The position numbers and the translations under genes are program-made. The notes beneath the pieces are model-generated. The model searched no databases, was not told where the DNA came from, and saw nothing but the letters and a program-made list of their open reading frames with translations. A stretch of 64,000 nt of DNA from Jaminaea rosea. Lineage: Eukaryota; Basidiomycota; Exobasidiomycetes; Microstromatales. How positions within the stretch are numbered: position 1 is the first letter of the stretch; each line of letters begins with the position of its first letter. The stretch covers positions 1,817,496 to 1,881,495 of the forward strand of contig NW_020289975.1 of NCBI RefSeq assembly GCF_003144245.1, written 5' to 3'. This document shows, one piece after another, positions 50,856 through 62,785 of the stretch.

Positions 50856-53653
50856 TTAGATGGTGTCGTGACTGACGTCTAGCAATTGAAACTGTCTGAG
50901 GCGTCGCAGAAAGACCGCATCCTCGTCCCGAGTCGCCATCTGAAGGTTGACGAGTGTCGAGCGTCGTTGACCAGCCAAGATGCCTTTCACGCCCCAGGCT
51001 TGAACGCTGGCATTGACTGAGCTTGGCGGACCCCCCATCGACTCGTCAGAGACACGACAGCCGCTCGCTGGGTCGAAGAAGAATGGCACGCCGTGCCATG
51101 TATGTGCCAGCAATGTCGGCGCGAGCTCGGGGCTCGTCTCCTCACTCAGGTCGAGCAGAGCGCCAGAGAGGGCATCTCGACGGCCGTAGATGTGCTCGTG
51201 CACGATCCAAGTCTTGATGACCCTCTTCCAGTCGTCAGCTCTGGTCTGTACGCCACCTTAACGGCCTCCGCAGCGCCAGACGAGCACCCCAAGATCGTCG
51301 ATGATGACGTCGTCGCATTCCTCAAGCGACCGAATGTAGGCGCGGTAGCCGATCTCGGACAGCTGCTGCACCGATGCCGACTGCTCGAAGAACGCTGTTG
51401 GCATCTTGTCGTCATTGACGAGGCAGGGCTCTTTGGCTGGACCCAAGGTGGAGATTAGCGGCGCCTTGAAGCCTGCAAATTCGCGGGCGACCCTCTTCTC
51501 GTCCTTTCGCGACATGTTCTTGATGTAATTCAACTCGACGTCCATCGCATCGCTGAACGGTGTCTTGCCGCCAAGAGCGCTCGCTTGCAGGGCCTTGACC
51601 TTCAACGGGCGGCGAGTGCTGTAGGACCAAGACGATTGCTGATCGACGGCTGTGGCGAGTGCTGGCCGCATGACGTCAGGAGGGGGCTGAGGCTGGCGTT
51701 GATCTGCTTCGGGTCCAGATCCGGCTCTGCGTCGACAAGCGCGGTGGCGGCAGCGGCGATCAGGCACTCATCTTTCGTCAGCTCGGCAGTCGCTCCCGAT
51801 CGGTACTTCTTGTCGGCCTCCTTGACGCCGTAATCAGCGACGAGAGGCGATCTGTGAGAGGACGAGTCGTCGCATCGTCGAGGGCGTGAAGGGACATTTG
51901 GACCTTGATGGCGATGGTCACGAAGCCGAGTCCAGAGGCCTTTGACATCTGCAGCCAGTTTGGGAGCCGCCTGCATGCATCGAAGAGATGACCGATGGGC
52001 TTGCCAGTCCTGAGGTCGTACTGTTGCCAAAGGTCGATCGATGCCTTGAAGATGCTGCGACTAGCCAGTGCTTCAACGCCGAAGGGTACCGTGCGAGGCG
52101 TAGGCGACGACTGTTGAAGGTCGAGGTGTTCGCCCAGCGGGCAGACTTCGCACAGCATTGCCGTCTGCTCAGCTGAAGTCGCATTCGAGCGCAGAATGGT
52201 CTCGATGGTCTCGTAGTCCCACTCGCCTGGAAGGACGGCGCGGTACATGGACGACTTGAGCTCTCCAAGGCGCTCCATGACCTTGATCGCTTCGCCCTTT
52301 GTCATGCGAGCTGTGTCGTATGCCGCCATTTTCTCCGCGCTCCTCATTCGCCAAGTGCTGCTGATCGAGCTCTTGAAGGACTGCAGGCGAACCCATACGA
52401 CGTGAGCTGCGCAGTGCTTGCCGAACATGTCGGCGCACTGGATGAGCTTGTCTCGCAGATGGACGTGTTGCGAATTGGGAAAGTGGCAAGTGTGAGAGCC
52501 TGCGATGGTCAGGTAAGCGGCGTCAGCTCGGGCTGGGAAGCTCACTCCGCGACTGCTCTGCTCACCTTCCGTGCACCCTTCGATACATGGCATTATCTCT
52601 CGACGCTTCGCCTCGGCATTCAGTTGACGGCCACCGCCAAGCGCGGCAACGCCCAACTCCTCGCATTCTGCGTCGATGACCTGAGGGGAGAGGCAGCAGG
52701 CGTGAGCGTACGTTCGTCTCGTTGACCGCGGCTCGGCTGGCAACGCACATCCCAACGCCAACGCTCGTAGATTGCCTCGGCGGTCTCTCTGAGGGCGGCG
52801 AATGGGCGGACCTGTAGGCAGCGTCAATGCGTCAATGTGGAGAAGAGAAGCGCCCAAAGGTGTGGATGAAGACGGCACTCACAAAGGCGTCTCGAATTGC
52901 GCGAACCATTTCATCGCCAAAGCGCTGGACGTCTCCCGCTTCTCTGGCTTCGTTCAGTCCAAACATGACAGCCTTGTTGTTGAAGGCGGGACAGACGAGT
53001 AAGTCGCCGCTCTTTGCGATTGGTCGGACCCAGAATCGGACGACTGGAGCCCCTCGATCGTCCGCGAGCCTACCGAGCTTCCTCCGGATGGCGGCGTGTG
53101 AGAGTCCCATCTTCGCCAGATCAAGGGCGTAACGGAAGAAGGCAACTACGTCGGTGTTGAGGATGCGCGCTGCGAGCTCACTGTTGCTCTTGTGAACAGT
53201 CTTCACGCCGCAGCTTATGCCCGCCGAGCTTTTGTTGTGCTCGGTGCCATTCGCAAAACGTACTTTGCTGCTGGTGGGCGGAATCTGGCTGAGCGTCGCA
53301 GTTGCGAGCGAGAAAGAGATGGCTGGAAGATTTGCCTTCTCTCTGTCTTGCTCGACAAACTTGAACAGGACGAGGCTCGCGTCGCGCTTCATCTCTTTTG
53401 CGAGCTCGAGCTGTTCTGCAGGAATGCCATTCCGGTCGAACGGTTGGACGTCATTCCAGAAGGTCGGCGTGTTGCCATGCACGAAGTTGAACATAATTCG
53501 TACGTCGTCGAGATGCTGCATTACGGCGTACTCGCTCTTGGCATCCGGGCACTTGGGCGCAGGCGGTCTCTTGGAGAAGTCGCTGTGCTGGCTGTTCCGC
53601 GTACCGCACCGCGCAAGCCAAGTCGCCGTGACGCTTCGCTCTACAATCAACAA
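50856..53653 (-). CDS. Unrecognised multi-exon gene, 3' part unresolved
   Basis: Four blocks splice in phase: about 53653-52883, 52811-52749, 52680-52566 and 52499 to about 51860, with GTGAGT, GTGCGT and GTGAGC donors. They give a roughly 480-residue helical protein with phrases such as NTDVVAFFRYALDLAKMGL, RFWVRPIAKSGDLLVCPAF, HLRDKLIQCADMFGKH and LFDACRRLPNWLQMSKASG. Coding-like sequence continues to 50856 (PFSDAMDVELNYIKNMSRKD, HTWHGVPFFFDPASG), but I could not follow a single frame through it, so the gene may have more introns or be decayed. No signal peptide, zinc motif, nuclease or polymerase motif is apparent. It sits inside the cysteine-rich island. Confidence 0.4.
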
Positions 53654-53759
53654 GGAGAGAGGCGAGTCAGCGTATAGCTCATCGCTCTACCTGCCCCTCC
53701 CTACACGTACCTTACGCTGAGCACCCCCGTCGTTTGCTGGCCTGGTTTATGGCTGACAA

Positions 53760-55171
53760 TTCCAAGTGCTTTCCTTGAAGCGGTCGAGGAGAGGGACGGC
53801 TTTGGCCTGGCGAGATGGAGAGGCACGGTGCTGTAGCTTGGAGGAGCTTTTGCTCAGACCCATAGGGCATCCTTGCGTGCGGGCTTGTGATGGCTCGTAT
53901 GGCGGGCGTGCGTTGAGTTTTAGCTTTTCTTGCCACGCCACTTGCTGAGCCTGGGGGCGGGCAAAGGGTCTGTGAGCACGATGAGTGCCATCAAGAGCCG
54001 CCTTCGACTGCTCACCTTTGCCTTCTGTATAATCTCAGAAGTATTCAGGGGAAGCAGAACGTCGTGCTCGCCCCTCAGTGGTATACATAGAACTCAGCGT
54101 AGCCCATAGGTATGAGTGTCCGGCAGCCGTGACATGATGACGCTAGGCGTGTATACACTTCCTCGCGGCCATCACCAAGGTCTGGGTGGACAGAAGAAGA
54201 TGCCGAGCGTAACACTGACCGCTGCGCGCCGGCTGCATCGTCGCCGCATAGCTGGTCTCGTCTTGTCCTGAGTGTATGGGCGCTTCTTGACGGTGACTGA
54301 GCACGCTGAGCATGCTGGGCCATCCGTTCACGCCAAGCCTGCTGCCAGGCTCCGCCAGTCACACATCCCTCGAGGGTAAGTGAAGCTGATGAAGCTATGG
54401 TGCCGGCAAGTTTGGATTACGATGAGTGGTGATGAGGTCGCGGTGATGGTGCGGAAGAGATTGCTCGTGCACGGCGTGATTGTTTTGGAGGCGGGACGGG
54501 AGCCCGGGTCGACTCGGTCCGTCGCGAAGGCAACCAGCAAGAACAAAGCACGAAGCGACCCCTCGACGATCGCGAGCCAATTCGGGTGGCCCCTGCGCCG
54601 CGCCTCGTTTGTCGCTCACGCGGCGTGTTGGGATCCCCTTCCTTCCTGCGCACTCGCACAAGCCTCGCTCCCTTTGCTCCGCAATATCTCGATGCTGAAC
54701 GGCATACCGCGGCCCAGCCGATGGCAGCGACACCGCCTAGCCATTTTGAGAGTTTGCGAGTAGCCGCCCGAGCTGATGGAGGGTGATGATCCGGCTGTGC
54801 GGGCCCGTAGTGCGGCAATAGCGAGCCCAACCCCGTGCCCGCGGTTTGCAAGTGGCAATGGTAGGCTGACCTTGCGCAGTCACTTCTCGAGGCGCGAGCG
54901 ATCTGTCGCACCACTCAATGTAGGGCAAGACCCACACTACTTGCTTGCCTCGGGCCATGCTAGCAACCGGCCGCCATGATCACCCGATGCTCGAGGTGGT
55001 GCTCAGGAATGCGCCCGCTGCCAGGCTAGCGGCGTACTTGAACCCTCAAGGACCTGCTCTACACACTCTATTCTAGCTTTTCCGTCGCGTTTGTCCCCCA
55101 CTGCCCCCTTCCTCGCCCCACAAACACAACAAAGATTCCTGACCAGATATCAAATCCGACCTTTCAACACC
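53760..55171. other. Gene-poor stretch upstream of the three-module gene
   Basis: About 1.4 kb with short open frames only. The last 150 bases are CT/CA-rich and contain TATTCTAGC about 95 bases before the ATG, as expected of a promoter and leader. Confidence 0.4.
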
Positions 55172-56897
55172 ATGCGTGCTGCTGCCCCCTTCACCACTAT
55201 GCTAGCCTTCCTCGCGGTTGGCTCCTACCTACCTCTATTCGTCGCATGCAATGACTTGCAGAAGCCCGACATTGTCCAACATCGCAACACCGACACTCAC
55301 GGCGCTCATTCTCGAGCGGTCAAGGTCGAGATCGGCCGTTGCCATAGTAAGCCTGGCTGCACCAATTACGCCAAGGGCGTCGCAGGCATCACCTCAGGCA
55401 ACAATGACGTAGGCTCCTGCGTCAGCTACTCGACTGATTACGGAGGTATCAAAGTGTGCGCTCAGAAGGGATGCTCTCAAGGGTGCAAAACCGTCAATTT
55501 CAAGGCTGAAGACTGCCTCAGCTTGCGTAAGTCCTGGTCGCGTACAGCTGTGGGGGCAAGGCTGACCGTGGCCTCCATCTGCACTCTACAGCGGGCACCG
55601 ACACGGTGCAATGCGTTGTGCTTGGCAGCGGCTCGATCAATGTCGATGAGAAGATCGACCTGATCGGTCGCCAGTCCCCTCAAGTCGGTGTCCACCATGA
55701 TCAAGCTAAGAAACGTACCTTCGCGTCAGGCGCAACGCTCGACACCACCATCGACGCCCGTGTTTCTCGTTTTGCGCACGCCGTCATGACACCCAAGGTA
55801 CGCACAGCTCAGCTCGGCCGTGAGCAGGCCGAGGTCCGCGCTTCACAAGTCAAGATGGGATCCTGCTGGCAGGATTACCGTTGCGACGGCAACGGCACCG
55901 CTAGCAACGGCACGGACCTTTCGGGCGCGGCAAGCGGCAACAATGATATTGGCTACTGCGTCGGCTTCAAAGCTGGTTTCGCGGGCAAACGACTGTGCAC
56001 AAACTCAGGATGTACCGGTACTTGCGTCGATCGCAAGTTCAACGCGGGAGATTGTGTACATTTCTGTGAGCACGAGGGGGCGTCAGGGAAAGTGTAGTAC
56101 TGACCAGACTTGCGCTACAGCATCGGGCGCGGGTATCGGTTGCGTCGTCCTGGGAAGCTCGAGCTCTCGACGATCTCAAGACGACCTCGAAGGGAAGGTC
56201 GAAACGGGGCGCAGTGTCCAGACTCCCGAACCGCAGCAGAGGGCTGCCGGCGAGGGAAGTAAACGAGCCTTTCCCGTAGCCGCACGCACAATTGAAGGTC
56301 TTGGACCCCCAGACAACAACGGCGGCGATGCTGCACCTCATCAAAACCACTCTCTAGTTCAGGATGTTACGTTAGGAGAATGTCACGAGTCGTACCACTG
56401 CAACGGTAACCACTCGTCCGTCACGGGTCCGCCCAACGGGGGCAAGAATGTAGGACCTTGCAAGAGCTTCGCACCAGCCATTGTAGGTCAGGAGTGGTGT
56501 GATACCGCAGGTTGTACTGGAAAGTGCACATTTGGCAATTTCAGTCGTGGTAATTGCCTTGGCTTCGGTGAGGAGACGTGAGCTGGTGTACATCCTCATG
56601 AAGGACGCGCTAACCGCCTTCCGTCGCGTCGCGCCTTCGCCTGCAGACAACCTAGCCAGTGTCGCTTGCGTCGTCTTCGGTCGCCCCGGCTCTCCACTCA
56701 TCCGTCGCACTATCGACCTCAGTGGAGCTCTCGAGGCCAGAGACAGCGATCAGACCGCTACCACCGAGCTAAAGGAGGGTAGAGCTATCCGTGACGCCGA
56801 CGCTGGGCCCGTCACGAGCGGCGCGGCTCTTTCCGAACAGCGGAGCCTCAGCCACGACACTGCCGAGTCCACCCAAGACTCCCTCAAGCTCGAGTAG
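55172..56897 (+). CDS. Secreted protein with three tandem cysteine-rich modules
   Basis: Exons 55172-55526, 55592-56065, 56121-56567, 56647-56897; 508 residues. A signal peptide (TTMLAFLAVGSYLPLFVA) precedes three copies of the module also found singly in copies A-C. Each copy has G-x-C, a Cys about 5 later, SGNN-D-V/I-G-x-C, two or three further Cys pairs, D/N-C-L/V, a phase-1 intron, then CVV. Module cores: IGRCHSKPGC to DCLSL; MGSCWQDYRC to DCVHF; LGECHESYHC to NCLGF. Linkers of about 60-80 residues hold dibasic sites (AKKR, SSRR, SKRA) and N-glycosylation sites occur in modules 2 and 3. No enzyme motif. Likely a tandem-duplicated, perhaps Kex2-processed, secreted protein. Confidence 0.85.
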
Positions 56898-57528
56898 GTC
56901 TGCCTGTGGGAGCCTTCATTATGTTCCAAGCCCAAGCTTCGTATCAAGAACTCTCTATTTTCCAATCACTCTTTCCTCCATACTCGACGTGAAATTCACA
57001 CTGCTTGTCATCAACCCTCGCCTTGCGGAGCTGTGCATCCCATCTGCTGCACTTTTCCTCGCTTCCCACATCCAGAGCCATGTCAACGTTGCCGCTAGCC
57101 GGTCCCTCAAATCAGCTCGTACCCGCTTCTGCCAGCAGTATCGAATGCCTCGCTTGCTGCCTCGCTACTCACACCTGCGTGTTTCTTTTTCGATAAACTT
57201 CATTTCATTATCATCCCCAGCCTACACCCCTCAACAGACGAAATTTAGAGCGGCGTGCCTTGTGATTGTGCTGCGCTCGATATCGGGCGACATGCGTGTA
57301 AGATGGGTGGATGGAGATGGTTGTGGTATCAAAGAAGGAGAGTGGAAAGGAGAGTGTTGGAAGCAGAAGAGGAGTCGACGGGCCAGTGAGGGGGAGGAGG
57401 CCCTCCTGGTCAGAAAGACAGCTGCCGTGCAGTTGCGAATAGGAGGTGTATTGACAGGAAAGGGAGAGGGGAGCGGTGGCGGTGGCGGTGGCGGGAGCGG
57501 TGGCGGTGAAAGGAGGGCCAATTCCCTC
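56898..57528. other. Convergent 3' region with GGTGGC repeat
   Basis: About 630 bases between two converging genes. It contains a GGTGGC/GGCGGT run near 57474-57510. Open frames crossing it look like shadows of the repeat. Confidence 0.4.
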
Positions 57529-59008
57529 TCATGCCGCAAGCCCGCCTGGCACAGCGGCAATTTCCTTCTCCGCCGACGGTGTCAACACCTTTGGCGCTGT
57601 CTCATTTGAGTTCAAGGCCTCCTTTGACTCTGCACCGTCCATTGCGGAGGCTGTTGCAGGGGTCGTGGCTGCCGTCGCTTGCGCCTCTGCCTGTTGCTGA
57701 GTCGAGGGAGTTGCTGCCGTGCCGTGCCCCAATTCTGACTGCTGTCTCGACTCCTGTGGCGTAGCGAAGGCTCCAGCCGTGTCGCTCGACTCTCGCACGG
57801 CGGCCGAAGGAGCTGGCTGCGCTGCTGCTGGCGCTGTGGGCTCAGGTGGATCAACGTTGTTCATTTGAGCAGGAAGGACAGCTGCGACTGGAGGCGCTGC
57901 GATAGGCGCTGCGGCCTGCGCTGGGGTCGCATCCTCCGTCTTGGTCGCTGAAGGGAGCACAGCCGCAACGCCATTGCGCCCGTTGCTCATCGACGACCTC
58001 GGTGGTGCTGGCTTGCGGGATTGGCTGTTGCTCTTGGTCACGGTGGCGTGCGCTTGATTCTCTGTAGCTTGCACGGCCTTTGCGCTTGCGGTCGGAGCAG
58101 TAGAAGCTGACCTGCTCGTGGCAGCCGTGGTAGAAGATGAAGTGGCGGCTGCAGTCGCTTGATCAGCCCAGCGATCCCCCTCAGATGCCTCGAAGCCGCC
58201 GAGCAGCTTCTCCTTGCGTTTGTGCGACTCGTCGAGGTCCTGGCAGAGTGCGGAGAGGGAGAGTGATCAGCTTACAGGGAGCATCGAGGCTGCATTTCTC
58301 TCTCTCACCCACCTTGATGCTGTGCAGCGTACCAGCTTCGGGCAGGTTGGAGGAGAATTGAATGTCGTCTGGCTTGGAGACTTGCTTTACCTCGACGTCC
58401 TCCTTGGGATCTGTGACAAAAGTGGGGACCCATTGCCGGCGGCTGCGCGAGAGAAGCAGAGAATATGTCAGCCCACCTGCCTTATCTTCTGCTTCTTGGC
58501 TTCCTGCTCACGCCTTGAGGAAGTTCTGCAAGTCGTCCCCCGTCTGCGGGGGCTTGCTGATCGATCCTCCCGATGTCAAGTCCAGCTCTCCCCACGCCAA
58601 CCCTTTGCCTGCAAAGAGGTCAGATGGACGACCACCGGAAGGCGGCCCTGCTGAGCCAGTCGAGAGCGCAGAGGGCGAAGTCTGCTTTGCTAGCGGTGCT
58701 GCGTCTGCCATGCTGGGCAGAGCTGGAGGAGAGGTGGGTGCATCGAGGACTGGCGGTCGAGGCCCCTCGGATGTCGACTGCTTCCTTCTCGAGGTGCTCC
58801 CAGACGAGAAGAACTTGCTTCTGCTAGCCTTGAGAGAGCCTGGACGTTGAAGTGCTGCATTGTCATTGGCATACGACGATGCCTGTCGCTTGGCAGTTGG
58901 CGGTGCGTTGGAGCCAAATTCGCTCGTCGTCATCGTCGGCTGGGCGGCATCAACTTCAGACGTCGACGACTTCCTCGCCTTGGATCGCAGACTCTTGAAG
59001 AAGGCCAT
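57529..59008 (-). CDS. Unknown conserved-looking protein with low-complexity tail
   Basis: Three exons: 59008-58512, 58442-58313, 58239-57529; 445 residues. The basic start MAFFKSLRSKARKSS leads to a Ser/Pro-rich part. The ordered-looking core spans the junctions: DLFAGKGLAWGELDLTSGG, LQNFLKARRQWVPTFVTDP, DDIQFSSNLPEAGTLHSIKD and HKRKEKLLGGFEASEGDRW. The final exon is Ala/Gln/Thr-rich. The phrase AGTLHSIKDLDESHKRK looks like a motif kept in related fungal proteins, but I cannot name a family. No signal peptide or membrane segment. Confidence 0.7.
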
Positions 59009-59568
59009 GGCTGCGACGACTGAAGCGGAAGAGTGAGAATAGGCTGGGTGGGTTTAGAGATGGAGAGAGCAAGTGGATTGTGGGCTGCTCGCGAGTGTTG
59101 CCCTCTCCGCTTTGCCAGCCAGCCAAGCCCAGTCTGAGCGGGCGGCCGGGACGGCGGCCGACGACGACGACGAAGCAAGAATAGAGCGCCGCTGGGGCCA
59201 TCTGCACGCACGTCCGGTCAACGTTCCAGCGATGGCCAAGAATCAGGGCCGCTTGCAACTCGTTTCGACGGGGCAAGACGAGGTCAGAATGAGCTTCGCA
59301 AATAAAGGCAGGACCCCAACATCCGATTACAACACGCCACGCCCCTTTGTGCGACTCACTGCGAGCAGCATCGCGATCCCTGCCTCCTCTCATTGAATCG
59401 CAGGACGTCGCTGCCCGCCCCGCCGCCGCCATTCCACTCCCGCGGCTTCCTTCGCTCCATTGACGCTCGCCTGACTCCGTCGGACGCCGCCCGCCACTCG
59501 GCTTTCGCCCCTTCCGACCTCAACCCCGCTCTCCTCATTCACGCACGCATTGAGCCTCAAACACGACA
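59009..59568. promoter_or_regulatory. Divergent promoter region upstream of alanine aminotransferase
   Basis: About 560 bases between two divergent genes, pyrimidine-rich close to the aminotransferase ATG. No gene is supported. Confidence 0.4.
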
Positions 59569-61307
59569 ATGGCCGGACACGCACGCTTGACCACCTTTCC
59601 ATCGCTCCTTACTCGTACCACGCAGCCCTCGTTGCTTTCGTCTTCGTCTCACCTCGTATCTCGAGGGCGCCTCGTCATGGCCACTGCTTCTTCTTCCTCT
59701 TCGGCCTCCGGCTCACGGAATCAGTCCTCTTACCAAAAGGTCTTGCAAACCAACACCATCAATCCCCATGTCCTCAACGTCGAGTACGCCGTGCGCGGCG
59801 CTCTGTCCAACAAGGTGAGTACGCACGAACTACTCGACAAGCAGTGCCGCATCTGACGACTGCCTCATCTCTCTCCCCCATTGCGCCCCCACAGGCCGAT
59901 GAATTCGCCGATATCCTCGCCCACGGCAAGGCCAAGGAGCAGGGCCTCCCCTTTGACTCGATCATCTCGGCGAACATCGGCAACCCGCAGCAACAGCCCT
60001 TCCTCGCTCAGAAGCCTCTCACCTTTTGGCGCCAGGTGGCTGCTCTCACTGAGCTCCCTTCGCTTATGCAAGACGAGGTGGTGCGCTCTCACTTCCCTCG
60101 CGATGCAGTAGAGCGAGCTCAGCAGATCCTCGACGATGTAGGCTCAGTCGGGGCGTACTCACATTCCAAGGGCGCCGCAATCGTGCGCAAGCATATCAAG
60201 GAGTACATTGAGGAGCGCGATGGCGGCCACCACTCAGACGCCGAGCACATCTACCTCACGGCGGGTGCCTCGGGAGGCGTAGGGCAGGTCATGTCCGTCC
60301 TCATCTCTGGACCCAAAGACGGCGTAATGATCCCGATCCCGCAGTACCCACTCTACTCTGCCACTTTATCGCTCTACGACGCCACACCCGTTCCGTACCA
60401 CCTCGACGCAGAAAAGGACTGGGCGGTAGATGTCGAAGGCATGGCTCGCGCAGTAGACGAGGCTCGCAGCAATGGGACAGACGTACGATCGTGCGTCATC
60501 ATCAATCCTGGTAACCCAACTGGTTCCACCTTGACACTTGAGAATATCCAAGGCATCATTCGCCTCGCTCACGAGAAGCGACTCGTCCTCCTCGCGGACG
60601 AAGTCTACCAGGCCAACATCTTCCAACCAAAGGAACGTCCCTTCCATTCGTTCAAAAAGGTCCTCAAGGACTTCTCCAAGAGCTCTGATCCCGCCGAGCG
60701 CGCCATTGCCGACGACGTCGAGCTGGTCAGCTTTCACTCCATCTCCAAGGGCGTGAGCGGCGAGTGCGGCAGGCGCGGCGGCTACTTCGAGCTGTGCAAC
60801 ATTGACCCGGATGTGGAGGCGCAAATCTACAAGATGGCCAGCGTCAACCTTTGCGCCTCACTGCAGGGACAAGTCGGCGTGGACCTCCTCGTGAAGCCGC
60901 CAAAGGAAGGCGACGAGTCCTACCCACTGTACCGCGACGAGGTGCAGGCGATTTACGACACGCTCAAGTCGCGCTCGGAGAAGATGCGAGATGCCTTTGC
61001 CAATCTGCCCGGCGTCAGCTGTGGTGAGGCTCAGGGGGCGCTCTACCTCTTTCCGGAGGTGTCTGACCTGCCGCAAAAGGCGCTCAAGGACGCGGAGAAG
61101 AAAGGGCAGAAGATCGATCTCTGGTACTGCTTCCAGCTCCTCGAGGCGACGGGCATCTGCTGTGTCCCTGGTTCTGGGTTTGGCAAGCAGCCCAACGACA
61201 AGACTGGATCGTTCTGGTTCAGGACGACGATCTTGGCAAAGGAAACGGATGAGTTTGTGGAGAGGTTCGGACGCTTCCACCGAGAGTTGCTGGACAAGTG
61301 GGCGTAA
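59569..61307 (+). CDS. ALT1: Alanine aminotransferase
   Basis: PLP enzyme exchanging the amino group between alanine and 2-oxoglutarate. Exons 59569-59814 and 59895-61307; 552 residues. The N-terminal 45 residues (MAGHARLTTFPSLLTRTT) are Arg/Ser/Leu-rich with no acid, a mitochondrial presequence; MATASSSS at about residue 37 could start a cytosolic form. NTINPHVLNVEYAVRGALS, NIGNPQQQPF, AGASGGVGQVMSVLI, INPGNPTGSTL and SFHSISKGVSGECGRRGGY are signatures; the PLP lysine is about K367. FWFRTTILAKE near the end carries the substrate Arg. Confidence 0.95.
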
Positions 61308-61534
61308 TGCGGGGGAGAGTAAAAGATGGACCCAGTGAGCGTCTGCTCCAACATCATCTGTACCTAGCTTAGAACACAATCGTCATCTAATCAGCGGAGC
61401 GCGCGAGGGTCAATGCAAGAATGAGCTGCTATTGTCGGGGTGATGGTATTTGTAGAAGCGGATTGATGAGGGCAAGGAGCGCGGACGCGCAAGTCAGGGG
61501 CCGACGACCAGCGTCCATCCCTTTCCTTCACGCA

Positions 61535-62434
61535 TCACGCCCAGTCCTTTGCAATCTTGAAAGCCCACGTCCAGTCGGCATAGACGGTACCGTCGTCGTC
61601 GATGACCCTGAGAGGCAAGGAGAAATGATCAGAGCCGGCGTCATTGGTGCGAAGTCGTTTCGCGGACTCACCTGCTCCTGACGACGTTGGTTCCACCTCG
61701 TGCCAGCATACCGCTGGGCGCCTCTTCTTGAGCGAAGCGCTTCTCGTAGGGCTCAGCGCGAGGGCCGTAGCTACCAATCATCTCTTCGAGCTTGTCCACT
61801 GCCAAGCCAATAGAGAGGAACAGCGTCAGTTGGGGTGCCGTGGAATGACTGCGAGACCGCAGCATGGATGTGCTCACCCGTGATGCCTGCTCGCTTGACT
61901 ACGTGAAGGTACTTAAGTCCTGACAGGACCTCTGAGCCGACGCTGTGTGCGGAGAAAGAAGGAGGCGATATTAGCAACCAGCCTGTTTTGGGCGCTCGGC
62001 CGCTTGCAACTCACGTAAAGGAGATCGACACCTGGTAGTCGACGCCCTCCTTGACGGTGAGTGGGTTCTTCTTGAGAGCCTCGAGCTGCTCTTTACCCTG
62101 TTCGAGGTTGATCGATACGCGTCCACCCGGTGCTGACGCAGAGACGAGCGAAAGAGAGTGCAAGGCGAGCTGCGTGCGACAGCGAGGGGTTAGCGCCGCG
62201 CATCGCTGGCTTCTTTCAATGTTGCACACTCACCTTTGGCTTCGACGGGTCTCCCGCCCCTCCTTCACCAGCTCCAATGCCAAGCGACGCTTTCCAGCGA
62301 GCCAGGCTCTCGTCATTGGCGTCGAGCTGCGCATACTCCTCGACCGTCTTCTTCTCGCCAACCTTGTAGCCTTCAGTCTGCGTTGGGCGGAGCTCTTCGT
62401 CGCCGACGGAGGGGTCTTGCTGGTGAGATGACAT
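61535..62434 (-). CDS. RDI1: Rho GDP-dissociation inhibitor
   Basis: Holds Rho GTPases in the cytosol by masking the prenyl tail. Five exons: 62434-62234, 62169-62015, 61942-61878, 61798-61672, 61607-61535; 206 residues, the family size. The regulatory arm has [20 protein letters not shown], then [11 protein letters not shown] starts the immunoglobulin-like domain. [52 protein letters not shown] and [11 protein letters not shown] are the prenyl-pocket strands. Each junction is fixed by these motifs. Confidence 0.96.
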
Positions 62435-62785
62435 GGCGGCGTGAGTCGAGTGGCAGAGAGCAGAGGTCTAAAGTAATTGTCGTAGTAGTGGTGGTGGACC
62501 TCGACGAGATCAGGGGTTGATAGGGAGCAAGACAAGGAACACAAGCACAGCCAGCGCAATCGCAGTCGCGGTCGCGGACTCCACTCTCTCTGTCCAAAGT
62601 CGAGACCAACCAACAGAGCGGGCGGAGAACCGGCGGGCGGGCTGGCGCGGCGTCAAAGGCGTCAGACGCGGCGCAGGCGGGGCAGCCTTCAATTCGCCTT
62701 GGTCAACCATCACTTCATCGCTTCTCGTACGAACGCCGAGCCATTGACAGAGATGCATTCAATGCGTGCCGATTCTCACGGCCGC
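62435..62785. other. Intergenic region with no recognised feature
   Basis: About 350 bases: promoter of RDI1 and 3' flank of the DUF3140-like gene. No coding or RNA feature. Confidence 0.35.

Noticed and set aside
53712-53941. Additional first exon of the unrecognised 51-53.6 kb gene
   Set aside because: The nearby GTAAGG donor does not join in frame to the next block, so I could not support it.
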